Part shown: positions 25,901-41,900 of the stretch, one piece after another
Layout: each line of letters opens with the position of its first letter
Position numbering within the stretch: position 1 is the first letter of the stretch
From: Microvelia longipes
Lineage: Eukaryota; Arthropoda; Insecta; Hemiptera; Veliidae
Direction: 5' to 3'
NCBI GenBank assembly: GCA_018340805.1
Contig: JACMZG010001863.1
Span: forward strand, 26,908,026-26,972,025
DNA length: 64,000 nucleotides
Made by a program: the position numbers and the translations under genes
The notes under the pieces: model-generated
Databases searched by the model: none
What the model was told of the DNA's origin: nothing
What the model saw: the letters and a program-made list of their open reading frames with translations, nothing else

Positions 25901-28900
25901 TGTTTCATTAATTATTTAATTTGAAACATCCAGTCCAATATTTTTTAACACCTGTGTGTTCTACCAAATATCAATACAATACAAATTAGAGTAAATACAA
26001 GTAAGTTAACCCATATTATTATAAGTTAATGAGAGTAGAAGATAAAATGCAAATTGAAAAACATGCAAAAAGAAGGAAAACATAAAAAATATTATTAACA
26101 TAAACTGTTATTATCGTAGCTCCCAGGATATTTGAAATTGGTACAAAAATTAATCTTTACGTCTAGTTATGCTATTCAGAAAATATTTTTATGACGATAT
26201 AACCCGCAAAAATAACTCATCAAATATTTTTAAAATTCATAAAAGGCAGAAAAAATTGAGCAGTTTGATATTTGGCATACCTGTAGTCTTATATAAGATA
26301 AGTTTATACATGGTTTTTGTTGGATTATAAAAGTTAAGCAGGATCGAGCATAGTCATTGCTTGGATTGGTAACTGCTGGGAATGAAACGAATGTATTTAC
26401 TACCTGAGGACAAGGGAAGCGAGTCCAAAGACATGTGCAGTATAAATTTGGTGACTTTTATATTCTGAGGACGAGCGAAGTGAGTCCAAAGTAGGGGGAA
26501 TGAGCGTAGTGAATACAATGTGATGAGGAAAACTTCCGAGGTACACCGTATCTGATTTTTTCTCACTCAGTAATAGCTGATTTTTCTTTGGGAATTTTCC
26601 AAAAAATGTTCATGTTTTAATATTTAGCATTTTATAGCTTAGTTTTTTTCAAAATTCATTCTAAAAAGTCTTTTTTGGAAATATTTTTATGATTTTACTT
26701 CTTTTTTGCACTGTCTTATTTCTACCTAACTAACATTTTTAACTCTACCTTATTGAACTTACCTTTTAAAACAATATAGAATGCATATGTTGCAACATAT
26801 ATAATAAAAATCAATGAAATATACATTATTAAATCAAAATTATAGTGATAATTTACTAAAGACTACTGTGTTCATTTAATTTTAACTACATAAGTACTAC
26901 TATTAATCTGTATAATACTACCTTCTGATACTACTTTCAGTGCAGACATTATAGCTATCATGTGCAAAAAGTACCCATACACATAATTATACAGTCCATA
27001 CTGACTATCAGAGAGTAATTATTGAACAGACAAGTCCATTATTAACCTGATGTTAACTGGACTTAATTAATTTATTCAGTTGCAATTAATGATAAATTAG
27101 GTATTATAATTATAATTTATTGTAAGGTCAGGTTTATTCAGAGGTAAAGATGAGAGATGGCTTTTGGTATGGTTTTGGTGGACTTTGCAGCCTAATAAAA
27201 AAGCCCTCTTGTTGATTTTTTTAAAAAAGTGAACTATTCAACCAATTTATATTCCAACAAGTATCCAATTAACATGTTGTACCTGCTAAGAATAGTATTG
27301 TACACAAGAATGGTTCTAATTTTTACCATTTTTCTCCAAGATGTCCATGTTAATATAAAAGAGAGTAATTCCTTCAAAAAGTGTAATAATGATCGTGGGT
27401 ATTTGATGATGTGATACTCTGATAGATGTTTGAACTTTTTTGATAATAGATGTAAACTAAAAATTATTCCATGGAGGGTCAAATTAATTGTGATGCACCT
27501 TTGTATAATTTATTAATTTTTAAAAATTCAAAGCAGATAATTTATAATTATTTGCAATGACTAGCTTTATTTAATGCAGAATAAAGATACTTTTGAAGTT
27601 AAAGAAAAATCCATTAATAATTTACTCATAATAATTTTGCATGACTCTTTATATGATTACTTCTGTGTGATATTTGAATGAACCAGCTTTCAAACTTTAG
27701 ATCATAAATCAAATATTGATGACTACCTTATGCTAATGATTGACTGTTAATAAAATATTTGTGAAAATGATCAATGATAGACTTTTTTGGGTTTGGATAA
27801 GGTTTACAAATGAATATGGTGAGATGTGTATATGAAAATGACGATGAAGAGATATTAAGATTGGATCATACTTGGTGATTGCAACAGCAATATCATAAAC
27901 AGGTAACCTCCTTTCCCTGAATAAATATTTGCCCATATCAGTTAAAGCTGCTGCACTGTCAATAGCATCTCTTCCTACTCTGTTTCTCTCTAGGTAAGGT
28001 GTCGCGTCTCTCCCCTAGAACAAATTGATATTTTTGTGAAGTATTGACTGTTATTTAGAGCAGTTAACTGGGGAGTCATGGATCTCCTGGAGCCGAGGAA
28101 ATATTTACTTAAGACACATAAAAGTGAGAGTACTTTGAAGTGGAGTCTTGAAGATTAAAGGTTACCACTGATATAAAGGTGACTGTAAATGTTACAACAC
28201 TACTGATACACTTGTGGGAACATCAAACAGTAAAAATATTTAACAAACTCTGTGAAGAAGAACAACCAAATGAGCCACCAGGCTTCTGTTAATGATTTTG
28301 GATCAAACTGATCCTAATACATGTTTGTTTGTATACGCTTACCAGTATTTACATTTTATCTAATGACAAAACTATTTATTATTTACCAATCTGCATGAAT
28401 ATCTTTCAATATTTACCACACTCTCTATCAGTTTGAACCAGAGACGATAAATAATTGTTTTTAACTTGATTAGTTTTACAAATTTTTATTGGGAAATAAT
28501 GCTCATGAGGTTGTTTGATTAATTTTGGTTGTCATTATTTTTGATTAGTTTTTAAGATTATTCCAAAACTTAGTTTTAATACTTTTAGTGGATTTTCATC
28601 AGAAAATAATTACGAGGTTCTTTGGGTGACGGAATTGTCTTTAGGAAATTTCATTAATTTCAATTATTTTATGAGGAAACGTTTTACTTAAATTTTCTTA
28701 TTTAAAACCATAAATTATGACTTACTCTTGAAATGATGATACCAGCTATACTAATCCTGACTCTTGGTCCTTTGAGCAGTTTGTACCTGAGATCAACTCC
28801 GTTCCAGAATGAAATAAAATACCTCTTTATTTGAACGTTATCTCCTCCATGCAATCTAAAACGAAATTTTGTAAATGTTAAAGAAGCTTAAGATACACAT

Positions 28901-31900
28901 GATAAAAAAACATCTGTGATGAACTTACCTATAGGGAAATACCTACAGAGTTCACCCATATATTTTATATTTATAAGTATAAAATATAAATAACAAATAT
29001 AAGTGCAAATATAAATTAAAAAAAAAAATAAGAATACATATAAAATATAGATTTAATAAAAAATATAAAAAAAATTAAATTACTATTGCAAAATAGTAAG
29101 AACTCCCTTTATATATTCTAGATGCACATTGATTTTATATATTTTTTGTATACTAAACATATTTTTTCAGTTTTTCCATGTTTATAGTCAAATTTTTGGG
29201 TATGGGATATTTTAATTTTTTTTTATCTCCAAGTCGAATTCACCATGCTTATCTTCATCAGTTCCTTATACCTAATAGTATAAAATAAGGTTACATTTGC
29301 TTTGGTTACTTTGTTTGCCTTGAGTTTAAGAATCTTTAATTTGATAAATGTTTTCTTATTGAGTTTTGTTGCACCCTTTTCTTTTTATAATTAAAAGTTA
29401 ATAGGTCTTTTATTTTAAAATTTTTGATAAATTACTCAAAGAGTTCAAGAACTTTACAGAAATGAAATAAGTTGAAGGTCAAGTTTACTCAATTATTCAA
29501 TATTAACTAATATTGTATTAGAACCGCTCCTAGTGTAAATTTGAATCGCCAGGAATTATTTGCCCAAAATAACATAAAAATGGATAACATTTAATTTAAA
29601 CAATAATGTGGACGTTTAGGTTTTATAATCCCTGATGTGGACAATGGGCAATCAAAGGTCTTTAAACTCTACAAAAATATTTTGCATAGAAAATATTATG
29701 AATTTTAGTTTAAAAATAATTCAGGGGAATGTAAAAAGATAAGTTTGGTTAGGTACGAGACGAGGTAAACTGACCAATATGACTTAGGTAAAAACGTGGT
29801 AAAGTGACCAATGTGAGTTATGTAAAACACGAGGGAAACTGATCAATATGCGTTAAGTAAAGATGCTACCTTTCTGATACTGATATCATATTTAAATCTG
29901 CAAAAACCATTTAGGAAGCACTAAAAACACCTAAAATGGATGATTCCGGTGACATCCCGGTTTTGGGTTTTCAAGGACATCTAGTTCTAACTTACTTCGA
30001 TTATTAAATTTTAAGAGGATATGATTATGAAGAAAAAGTTTCTTTTCTTTTTATTTTCATAGGAATTTTCTTTTTATACGTGCTCTTTTGCCATTCATCC
30101 TAAATATCAATAATAGAGTAAGTATTTAAGAAATAAAAAGTGATATTTTACATAAATAAATATGTATAATATTAAATTTGTATATTATTTATAACTTTAT
30201 TTTATTTTTCCCCCAACAAATGCGCCCCCTGCAGCCCTGATAGCCAAGCCCCTGAATACACCTCATTTAACGTGGACCAGGCTCGTAAAAAACGTAATGC
30301 GAAAACGTAATGCGAACCGTAGGAATCGTAGACCAACTGTATGAATGAAAAACCACAAAGTACGCAAATATTAAACGTAATCATAAAATCTATACTTAGA
30401 ACTATTTCGTGTAGTAATACTTCTCTTTTTGTGTTGGTCACACTGATAATTTTTTAAAGAATCATTTATAAATTCACTGTAAATTCATGTCTAGACTTTT
30501 TCACTTTTAAATAATTACTAGTATAATTTTACGGGTTAACTCTGAGTGTATCCTTTTATTCGATTTACTAAAATAAACACACTTAATTAATTAAAAAGTG
30601 CAGTCAATCAAACCATGAATAGTGTAGTGAACTAAATTTCAGTACGATCATAAAAGAATTTGCAGATCTATTTAAGTACGTATTTAAATGTTTATAATTT
30701 AATCGTGATTTGAAATTAATTGTAATTTTGAATAAGGGATTAATTATAACTATGAATAAATATTTAAGTCAAACATTTTAATTTTCTAAAATAAAATACC
30801 TTATTTAAAACAGTGAAATTCAAGTTTGAAAGTTGGATCACATTTTTGAGGTTATGCTTTCTGGTATGATAATAACTGTAGTTTTCTTTTTCACGATATT
30901 TGAATATTTTACTTTAATTGTTTGTACCGTCAAATTAAGCATAAACTCTTGGATGATTGTGCAGTTTTCATCATGCTAATCTCTAGATTAGCATGATCTA
31001 ACTGATCATGCTAGAACGGAAGAAAACTAAAGAACGATTCAGTTAACCTCTAGGTTTAGTTTTCTTTAATCTAAAAGCCTTAAGTGACTTAGGGTTCGTT
31101 CAGAAATACTTTCCGGTTGGATTTACACGGTGTCGTTTGGTTCAAAAGTCTTAATCATGCTAGTTTTAAATTCATGATCAATTTTGTTAGTCGATAAAAT
31201 AGTATCAAGTAGTTTTGGGCCCACTGATTGTAGGAGATCTTTAGTCTCTTATTAGCTCCCCCAATTGAGACATAGTTTATCTATCTCAATACAATGAGAG
31301 GCCTGAAACATCTTTTTAAGGCTCTCAGGGCCTCTGTGTAACCTCATTGAAACCTCCTTCGAAAGTGACTTAAGATTATAATAAATCAATTGTTTTTGGC
31401 TTCCTGCACATTTTTGTGTTTTGATACATATTTTTAACGTGATACTATCTAAGTAATCTGTAATTTTGTACTGATTATTTGATTATATTTATAAGCGAAA
31501 CCATTTATAAACCATTTCTTCTGGTGGTGACCGCGTCAATGTAGATGAAGAATCCGACGTTTTGCTTCCGCTGTGTGATTTTCAGGGATGTAGGACATCA
31601 TGGATAAAAACACAATACTCTACAAAACTGAAGTGTTCAGTCTTGTAGAGCATTGTGTTTTATCCATGATGTCCTACATCCCTGAAGATGCCTCACACAG
31701 GTGAAGCGAAACGTCGGATTCTTCATCTACATTGACGCGGTCACCACCAGAAGATCTAAATTTTCAAAGCTACGATGATAACACACACACACACACATAC
31801 ATACATACATACAGACAACTTTGAGAAAACTACTCTGGACATCACGGTTTCGGATTTTTTTAGAAAACACAATACTTTTTCTATATACCTACGGTATAAA

Positions 31901-32868
31901 TGAGGAAAAGTAAATAAGTGAAGTAAATAACTAAAGAAAGTAAAGTGAATAAATTGACTGCCTGTGATAATGGTGGAAACGTAACGCTGGACAACACGCT
32001 GAGATACCTTGTGTCACACGAAATAATAATGTATTTCTTTCTCATGTGTTTCATTATTGTTGACTGTTAGTGATACGTGTTATTTAATCATTATCATTTG
32101 TCAAATAAAGTTATTTTAATGTGAATATATTCAAGTCTATTTAAATCAAATGTTTTTGACCGATTAACAAAAAATTAGAAGAACGTGGTCTGACTCAGAA
32201 TCTTTGAACTACCACACCAGAATCATTGAAAACCTGACGTTCCTTGACCATGAATCATCCTGGCTTCTGAATATTTTAGAGTGATGTGTTTAGAAATATA
32301 ATTAAGAAGTTAATACTAATTTATAAATTAGCATTTCAAAGTGTTTATTTATTGTGTTTGTTGGGTTTTTATCCTCAAAAGAATTTATAAAAACATCTAA
32401 AAAGTTTTTAAAATACTATGCAAATGAAAATAGTGTGAATGTTAATGCGTACCTGTATCCATCATAGTCAACTATGACTAGAATCTCTGGATATATTACG
32501 TACGGTGCTTCTCGTTTTGATACTGTGTGCCTTCTACTTCTTTTCTTTTTTACTGGGAATTCATCTGGCTCCATGAAAGCTAAACAGACATTTTAAATTA
32601 TTAGACATTACATTAAGTGAATTAGCAAAATGTACTTAGGCAAAAGAATAAAAGCGACATTACGGCTGAAACCTGTCCATAGTCAATGAAACTAACTCAA
32701 GAAAATAACAAAAGAAAAAAAAAACAACGAAATCTAATGTTAATGAATACTAACTTCTGTGTTAGCTCTACATTTTTTGTTTGTATTTCTTTCTATGATG
32801 TATTAGCGAATTTTTAAAGAAAAAATGAGCTTATTGAGATTGGGGTCATGGAAGGGGAGAGTGGGAAG

Positions 32869-32916
<48 letters not shown>

Positions 32917-35900
32917 TGTGTGTGGTACGAGATTTTGTGTCGTAGACGTTTTATGGGACACGATAACTTTCAAACGCTTTCTCGAATCGAAATAAAACTA
33001 CGTACAAAAATCAACCTTGTTAATGTCCCGAACTGTTGTTTATGAAATATGACCCCACAAAAAATTCAAAACATCACAAATCTTCATATAGTGTTTAGAT
33101 TGGGCTGAAATGTTTTACACACATATGTATGCTTGACAAACACACGAAGTTACATTGTATTACCAGTGTTAATTAGGGTTTTATTGATTGACATATATAT
33201 GTAAACAAAACAAGTTTTTCTTCAATACATATGAAAATTCGCTTTTATCGTGGCAGTATGCCACTTATATAAACCAGCAATATGACGAACTGACGAAGTA
33301 CAACAACCATGTGGCCACAGGGAGGCGCGGGGGCCGCCAAGTGGCTCCCAGCACCGACGCCGCGGAGCGGCTTCTTGTTTTTTATTTGAGCCTAAAATTA
33401 CCACTTTCGTTTTTTAACTTCTTAAAAAACTGGACAAAAGCTTTATAAACGAGTAAATTTAATAATTATTTAGTACGGAAGTTAATTAGAAAGGAAACCT
33501 TATTTTTAAAATATTAAGTTATCTTAAAAATTATCTTCCTAGTATTAATTTAACTAGTCTAACATTTCATGCTTCTTTCAAATTGCTGAACTTAAAATGA
33601 GTTTAAGTATAATTCTAAATGTTTATCAAAATCTTTTGCAAAATTGTAATTTTTAAGTTTTAAAACAAATCACGAACAACTTTTGTTATGATGTAATAAC
33701 CAATTATATTCTATACGAGTGTCCCATCAAGCTTTTCCTGTAATAAACTGGATCTACTTTCTAAAAAAAACCTATTGTCGAATTTGAACTAACTTTACAT
33801 TATGAGATCGACCCATTTCCAGATTTTAAACAATTTCCGTTTGTAGCATCTCCTCATATTGAATACACATTTCCTTAGGAAATTCGTTTTATTTTATTAT
33901 ATTTGGTGATAGGGCTGTTCCCAAAATTGTCAATGTAAATAATAAATGTAAATGTAAATCAATAAAAATTTACCTACATATTTATGAGGTTAATAAATAC
34001 ATATTTATGAGCTAAACATGCATGATCATATAAAAGTCTTATTTATTTGTTTGTTTAGGTTCTAATTGGTTTGATCTAGACAAGCACACAGGATAAACCT
34101 ACTTGGATGACATAAACGTCGATACATTTATCGACGTCGCGATAGGCTTTGAAGATGATTTAATCTAAACAGTATAGATTATCTATTTTTCTATTTGGAA
34201 CGTTTTTCCGCCCTTGAACTTCAAGAAGATTCTGAAGCGGATCTAGTTTATTCCAGAGGAAACCCTAAGGTAATTCTTTTTATTTATTCAAATATATTTT
34301 TTTATTAAGCTACAAGGAATAATACTATTCCTCACCTTGTAATGTATTCCGTAAATAATGTATTTTGTTTGGTAAATAGATTGCTATGCCATTTTAAAAT
34401 ATTACAGGTCTGCTTGTGAGATATTTTTTAAAAAACAAGCTAAACAAAATCTCACTACCAGATCTGTTATATTTTAAAATATAACCATAGGATAATAATA
34501 TACTATTAAATATACAACCTCAGATACCATGATAGATAATAATTTATCTCATTGGCTCACTCAATTTATATCAGATCGAATTTTGGTAGAAGTATTAGGA
34601 ATTTTTAACTAATAGAATTTCTTAAAGATCTTAAGATTTTCTTCTGCATAGAATAAACAGGGTTAAAGAAGATTTAGATTTTTTTTATTTTGGAATAAAA
34701 TGATTAGCTAGGTTGCTTCGAGTTTCTGCTGTCATATAGGTATTTCTCAAAGTCTCTAGCGAAATCTTCCTTCATCCGAACAGCCTCATAAGTATAATTT
34801 TCGGAAATTCACTAGTTAATTAAACGAAACGGATTTCGTAAGGTTATTTTACAATTTGCAAAGTCTTTATTATTTCATCATCTTATTAATCGACGAGCCT
34901 AGCGTTACTTACTATTATTTGAAACATTTTATTTTCTCAACTTCGTTTATGGTTCGTTGATAAAAACGTTTCTGTTGAATTTCTTCTAAATCTTAACTTC
35001 AGTTAAATGATACAAAATTATAATTTTTAACATAAGTACATTCTTGTTATACCGATATAATTTATTTTCTTAGCCTCTGATGAATGAATGTTGGTAGTAC
35101 GCATTTCTTTAGTAATTATTTGACATCATACAAAGCTGATGCTTCTTCTATGATTATTCTATGGTAGTAGTTAAAGCTAGAGCCGTGACAATATGACAAT
35201 ATCAAACGACAAAGTAACGCTTCGTTTGTTGTTTTAATAGTTAAAAGCTTGTGCTTTTGCTGTAAGCTTTTAGAATCATTAAACAGTAAGAAAATAGTAC
35301 TTTATAAGTTTTGCATGATGGATGTAAAGGAAATGCGGCGTTAGCAGACATGTGTGTTAGCCTTGAAAATACTTGGACCTTTTTATATAAACAGAATCAT
35401 AAAATTACTTTTGTGGTAATGACTTTGATTTTTATGGTTCGTGTAACTTTTATAGCTTACAGCAAGCATAGCTACAACTTTTTTATTGTAAAACATCTTT
35501 TTCATGTTCCTGCACTTTAGTGTAGTTGATTATTTTACTACACTTAAATATGCACTGCCAGTCTGAGAAAAAATGGGTCCAAGGGTATCTCGGAACAGGT
35601 TTCGGGCGAAGCGAAACCTAAAATAAAAAAGTAATTCACAGTCTGAAGTGATGAAACTTTGGCACTCTTCGCTCGTCCATACAATTTTATTATTGCCGTT
35701 AGTTATCCATAAAATAGTATTTCTCTGTTCTTCGACCTCGCTAAGCTCGACCTCAGAACATCAATATAATACCTACTTGATACCTACAGAATATGAACTT
35801 GCTGTGATCACACTTTAAAGCTTTCATAAATAAAACAAACAATTTTAATTTTTTTGTTTTCCTCTTGAAATATTTGAATCGTATGAATAACGTGTAAACA

Positions 35901-38900
35901 AACTTTATCCTATAATTTTATGTGTCGCAACATACATTAAATATGTTCGTCTAACTTCAAAAGCAAAAAAGTGTAAATCTTTATTTTACACATTTCTTTA
36001 GTTTAACAGTTTTTAAAAATATGCTAATTTCTATAAATATGCCGCCTTCGTGGTCAAGGACGTTAAAGCTTAAGATTTATATTGACTTTTGACACTACGG
36101 AGGCTGGGGTTCGCATCCCAGGTTACACTCTCAGTTTATGCGATTATTGTTCAAATAAATTATGGCCAACTTTAGATTACACTTTGACCTTAACGGTTGC
36201 CACTTAAACCTGAGGTGTGCGGGTATCACCTCAGGTTGGCTGCAGCTGATGGACCGCAAAGCTCCATACGAGCATTATTTTATTATTATATAACAGATGT
36301 CATTTTGTGGAAAATCTATCTTGGGGTCTTATAATTTCGCCATCTTAAACTTCAATAACTCAAAACTTCAACAGTTAAATATCTTTTTCTATACTAAGTG
36401 TTTACATGTTCTGCTATACTTTGGTGTGGTCAGAGTGTAACAAAACCCAAACATGGGCTAGCACAGATCTCGAAATATTTAAGATGATAATGTTTTGTTT
36501 GAAATTTGAGGTAAGGGAAGGGATAATTAACATAGTTCGTATCAATAGTTTTTCTATTTAGGTTTGGAAACTCAAAGGTAAAAATGACCCTTGTATTGTT
36601 ACTTTTTGAGAAAACGCCTTTTCTATTAATTAAGTTAAATTTTCAATTAATCTTAGTTTCTTTGTATAAATTAATATTTATCAGACTTATTATGTAAAAT
36701 TTCATTCTGTCATAGCTCAATGTCTTTTTTCAGCTAGACACGTCTAACTTTAGATTTTTGTTGTAATTTATATTTTTTTCTCCTTTTATTGATTCTGTAA
36801 TTTAATTTAAATTTTAGTTTCCATTTTATTAAAGATATTGAGTTTAAGATTTCCGATAAACTATTATTACTATTTTAAATAATACCAAAAGTTCTAATAT
36901 AATTGATAGCTATTCACAAGGAAGCCTGAATACTTTTAAACATTTTATTAATTAACTTTGGCATGAAGAAAGTAATTTATAATTTACTGTGACAATTACA
37001 AATGATCTGAGAGCTATAAGAAAAAGAGAAAGGTTATAATGGCTTCAGTATAGTAGCTCTAGGGAAATTTATTTAATTTATATAAAAAATATTTTTCTCT
37101 TAAAATTGATTTTACTAACTCTACTTTTGGAATAGAACTAAAATAAAAAATCAGGTAAAGGATACGTCAAAGCTTTTCCTTACAACATCGGACTCGCTTC
37201 GCACTTCTTAAAATATCATGGAGCGGACAAAAACTTAGGGTCGTATTAATCGGAAGAAACCTCGGAATAAAAAGTTAAGCCCAACGTCTCGAGTAAAATA
37301 ACTCTGGGCTCGCTTCACTCGTTCTCAGAATTTTACGGTTGTCTTTCCTTTAAAGTAGCTTTGCTTCGGTCTTGTTACAGCGGTAAAAAGTCATACTAAT
37401 GACACATGTTACCAAACTTTAGCGTTTAATTTGTATCGCAACATTAATTATGATCGCTGATGCCATCAAAAGTAAAATTTAATTTAAATTTTTAAATTAT
37501 TTATAAACGTATCTAATATTTTACACTTCACAATGCATGCCGAAAGGAAAGTATTTTTTTTTTTATATCTGTTTGACATCTATATAGAGGTTCATTTTTG
37601 TGTCAGAATTCAACTCCATTGGTATTTTTATTTTATATTACTTTTATTAAGATTTTTTAAAATTTTAAGGACGCAGTCAAATGGGTTAACTAGGTAAAAA
37701 CGTCTTGAATGACTAACAATGACGATTTTAAAGAAATCCCGATTTCATTTTTTAGTCTGAACACTATACTTTTCCTTTATTCCTGCGAGGGTAGGAAAAG
37801 AAAACAATTCGATAAAAATTTACTGCAAGGGCTATATAAAAACTAATTTGATTTGACAGCGTAACAAATAAAAAGACCTTCAATGGAAACAAACTTAATT
37901 AAAAAAATAAATTAATTAACTACAAAAATAAAATAAATTTAAAAATTAACTTCCTCCATTAACATTTACTTAAAATTGAGCTCAACATTTTTTATTATCT
38001 CTTTAAATATAATTATAAATATAGTATTGTACTACACATTACTCTAGTATTTGCATGCTTTATATTACAAATATTAAATAAATATGAGAAGGTTAGTATC
38101 ATGCGCAGGGCGTGGTAGTGCTAGAATAGTGAACTAGATGTACTTTATCCAACTAAGTTCTGGGTTAAGGACAAATTTTTGTGGAATTTCTGTTCTTAAT
38201 ACTTTTTTATATTCGATTATTAATGATAAGGAATGAAACTCAATAACTTTGTTATTTATTAGTATTTGGAATCAAAATAATTATAGTTCAACAGGTGAAA
38301 ATTATGAAGATAGTTTGGATTGATTGTACATTTAAGGTCAAGTTTATTGAATAAAACTAATTTTACACTAGTCATGTGTATAATTCATTAATTCGTAAAT
38401 AGGTGTCAGATGCGTTATGTATTACATTTATTTCTTGAGTTGCGGAAGTTTTGTTATTGTAAACGATTATGATTGCAGTAAGGAAGTTCTGAGAGATCAT
38501 CAGCATTTTAGCTGTTGCTGATATTAAAACTTGCTGCATTAAAACAAATAACAAATATTAAAGAGCATGCTGCTATACAAGTCATCTCTATACAAAATGC
38601 AAAACAATCATCTTAAATTATAATTGGCACTTATTTTTCAAATTATCTTTTTTTAGTTTATAATATTTACCTATTGACTATGTGATATCGCATAGCATTT
38701 TATCACGCAAACGTTTTATTTTATTCCCCAAACTGCGGCCACCATTTTGAGCAGATCCGCACCGAATTCGATACCCTTTAGTTAAGTTTTATGAAACTTG
38801 CTTAATAAAATTTAAAAATTAGAAGTCTACACTACGGCATTCTGCTAGACGCAGAATGCGTCTAGAATCTATAAACTTTTGTTAATAAAGAATAAAAAAT

Positions 38901-41900
38901 GGATTTCTAAGTAAGATGTCGAAAATCTGAAGAAGGTAGATTTATCAGCATAATTTGCTGAGCTTGTGTTAAAAGCTCTCTAGAACAAATATTTCTATTT
39001 ATAATTCGATAAAAGGTACGGACATACCTTAATATGCTGACAATAATATGCACATGCTTAATATGTGAACAATGGTTAGTTTAAGCATTTCAACTTCCAT
39101 GACTGAATGAAGACTGTATTTAGGACTTTGTAAGTCCTACATTTTGCCTAAATCTAGGTTTATTATGTTTATAGCCAAGTTGCATACTAATTTCTTTTAT
39201 GTTAAGAAAAATAGAAACAGGTGGAAATTGCTTCTTTTATTTGAATTTTTCGTATTGGTTTATTTGAATGATAGTCAGGACATAGGGAGGTAGGGGGTGA
39301 CAACGCTAAGACGGGGTTTTGAGTTTTAGACACAACAAAAGCATTTAAGTAAAATCATGTGCACATTGTGATGTTTAATTGAAGCCACCTGAAGATGCGT
39401 TGTGCTTCTGACAATGGAAGCGTAATTTTAAGGATCTACATATTTTTGTAACATGTTGAACACTAAAGCAATTCATACAGTTCTTACCAAAGTCAGCCAT
39501 ATGATCGACCGGATCATTTCTTTTGAACACAATATGATCACTGTTGATTGAATAATAAGCAGGTACTTCAGCTTGGCTCCCTGTATCAGGTATCTCATTC
39601 AGGTAATCATCTTCTTCTGTGATGTTCGTAGTTGTTCCTAACCTTTGCCTTAGTGTAAATGGTACCGGCCTCACCACGATATCATGCCCGATTGTTCCTT
39701 CCTATGAACATAAAAAATAAAATTTATGAATAATCTTTTGTGGGATTTTACTTAGATTAGATAATGAAAAAATATTTGCAAACATTAGCGAGGTCTATAT
39801 TTTAGGTTGTTAACAATATTCAAGCTTTACAATTAAAATCAGCAAGTTTTAATCAGAGGATCTTTTCTTTATAGATATAACGATACTCTTGGGAGGTGAA
39901 ACATTTACGTCTGATGAAGGATTTTTTCTTTTTTTTTCATTTATGTCTTTCTTCCAGTGTGAGGAAAGACGAACTTATCGTTATAGTCAGAGTCTAAACT
40001 TAATCTCAGAGTCTCAATGTACAGAGAGAATAGTAAAATTGGTTTTAATATTAAATATATCATTTGATACTTTCGAGTTTTGCAAAACATGAATAGTTGA
40101 CACAATATAATTATGTCTCTCGCACAATTATATTGTGTTTAATATTAACTATTTTATTCCCTTTCGACATTTTATACATAGAATTTTTAGGATAAATATT
40201 TAAAATCTTATCAGGATTTGCATATTTTTCTCCCTTGGTAAAATAAAAACTATTAAAATTAATAATAACTAAATAATAGCTAAAAAAAATATTTTTTAAA
40301 TAATAACTTATAAAATATACTCTTTAAGATACAACTCAGAAAATAAATGGGCGAAATGTCCCATTTGGACCCATTAATCAAGCATACTTTGATTAAAAAA
40401 TATTCTTTGTGACAAAAATATAAATAATTATAAGAATTTAAGGAATTACTTAACAGTAAGGATTTTCCGTACGAGTTTACGGATTTACTACAGTGATGTA
40501 TGGTTTTGCTTAGTTTACTACAATAGCTAACTTTTTTTCTTCTGATTACTCATATTGATTAATTTGCTACATTTTATTTCTGAATCTAAAGTTCTTAAAT
40601 TAAATCTCTTTTACCAGTAAAGTTCAAGGTTAGCTTTGTAAAGCAAAATGTTTGACTAAATTCGATCTGAAAAAGGCAGAAAACCAGTAACTTTAAACTA
40701 ACATGACTTAGATAAATTTGTATGATGTATTTAATGATCAAGGAAACAAGTTTTAAGAACTTCTAACCACTAATTTATTTATTTAATATTGATTAGTATT
40801 GTTAGAGTGCTCTATAACAATGTGTTTCTATTTTCTTCCTTCTCATCTCTATCTAGGAGGTAATACGAATAACTTTCTACATGTATTTTGCTTATTAAAG
40901 CTTTACATTTCACTATTTTTAGATTCAAACATGTTTAGTATAAGCCTTTATTTGGTGACTGTACATAATTTTTTGGTTATTTTAACTTCATTTTAAAATA
41001 TAAAATCTTCATTGTAATATTGATAGGTTCAAAAATATGCACCCTTTTTGTTCTTTTAAATTTTAAAGATAAAACATACTTATTAGAATAAAACATTATT
41101 TTAAATTGAACAAATAAACATCTCAATACTATTCCGATAAAATTTCGACAGATGAATAAGCGCTATTTATTTTATAGTTTATTCCCTGTACAAAAATATA
41201 CCTTATTAAATAAAATTACTGACAAGCGTACTGAAAAATCTCCAAAAAAATGTCTTATTGTTGTGAAATCAACATATCAATATAAGAAATTACGTTACTT
41301 CTTGTCATTTCATACGATATGTTACTGTCAGTCTATAATTTCTTTGCATCGATTCTCCTGTCATCTTTCTTATGGGAGTTTACATTTATCATTTAAGTCT
41401 ATCCGTACATATCATTACACTGACAACCGAATAACATTCACTGACCAAGCTACTGCTTTATTGAGGATATTTTGTAATACCAAACACGTATGGTATGACA
41501 GAATATTTGTTACAATAATTGTTATATTTATACACCTACGTCTTGGTATTTTGATGGTAATCAAAATACACTCTAAAAGTATTGCTTAAGAATTTTTTTA
41601 ACTTGGATTTTAAAGCCCTCAAAATTTATTTGATTTCTTAAGTTTCAACAGTTTACATTTTATTGTAGTCAATTGGTCTACACAGAAAATGATTTTATAG
41701 CATAGGAATCACTTAAAAGTAAGTATTATTTATTTCAAATTCAACAATTTAATTATTTATCTACCAGAGTTTTTTTCCTACAAACTAACCTATAGGAAGT
41801 TGCTTGATTGAAGAAGAGGTCCTCATCGCCTCTATAATTACTTCTCTATAATTACTCTTTACTTATTCTGGTTTGCCTATTTTCTAGCCCTACTGGATTA

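Larger units (their letters stand above)
32580..39487 (-). other. Intron between metalloprotease exons 2 and 3 (6.9 kb)
   Basis: No exon-like coding segment was recognised inside. It contains an (AT)n tract with an attached mobile element (32872-33400), a tRNA-like SINE (36040-36295), and stretches near 35560-35770 and 37140-37390 with CG-containing words such as GCTTCGCTCG that resemble diverged tails of the 5S-module family. The rest is AT-rich DNA in which I see nothing definite. Confidence 0.75.

Noticed and set aside
41152..41589. A 145-codon ORF on the plus strand in the giant intron
   Set aside because: No recognisable domain, AT-driven codon content, no initiation context or homologous feel; ORFs of this size can arise by chance here.
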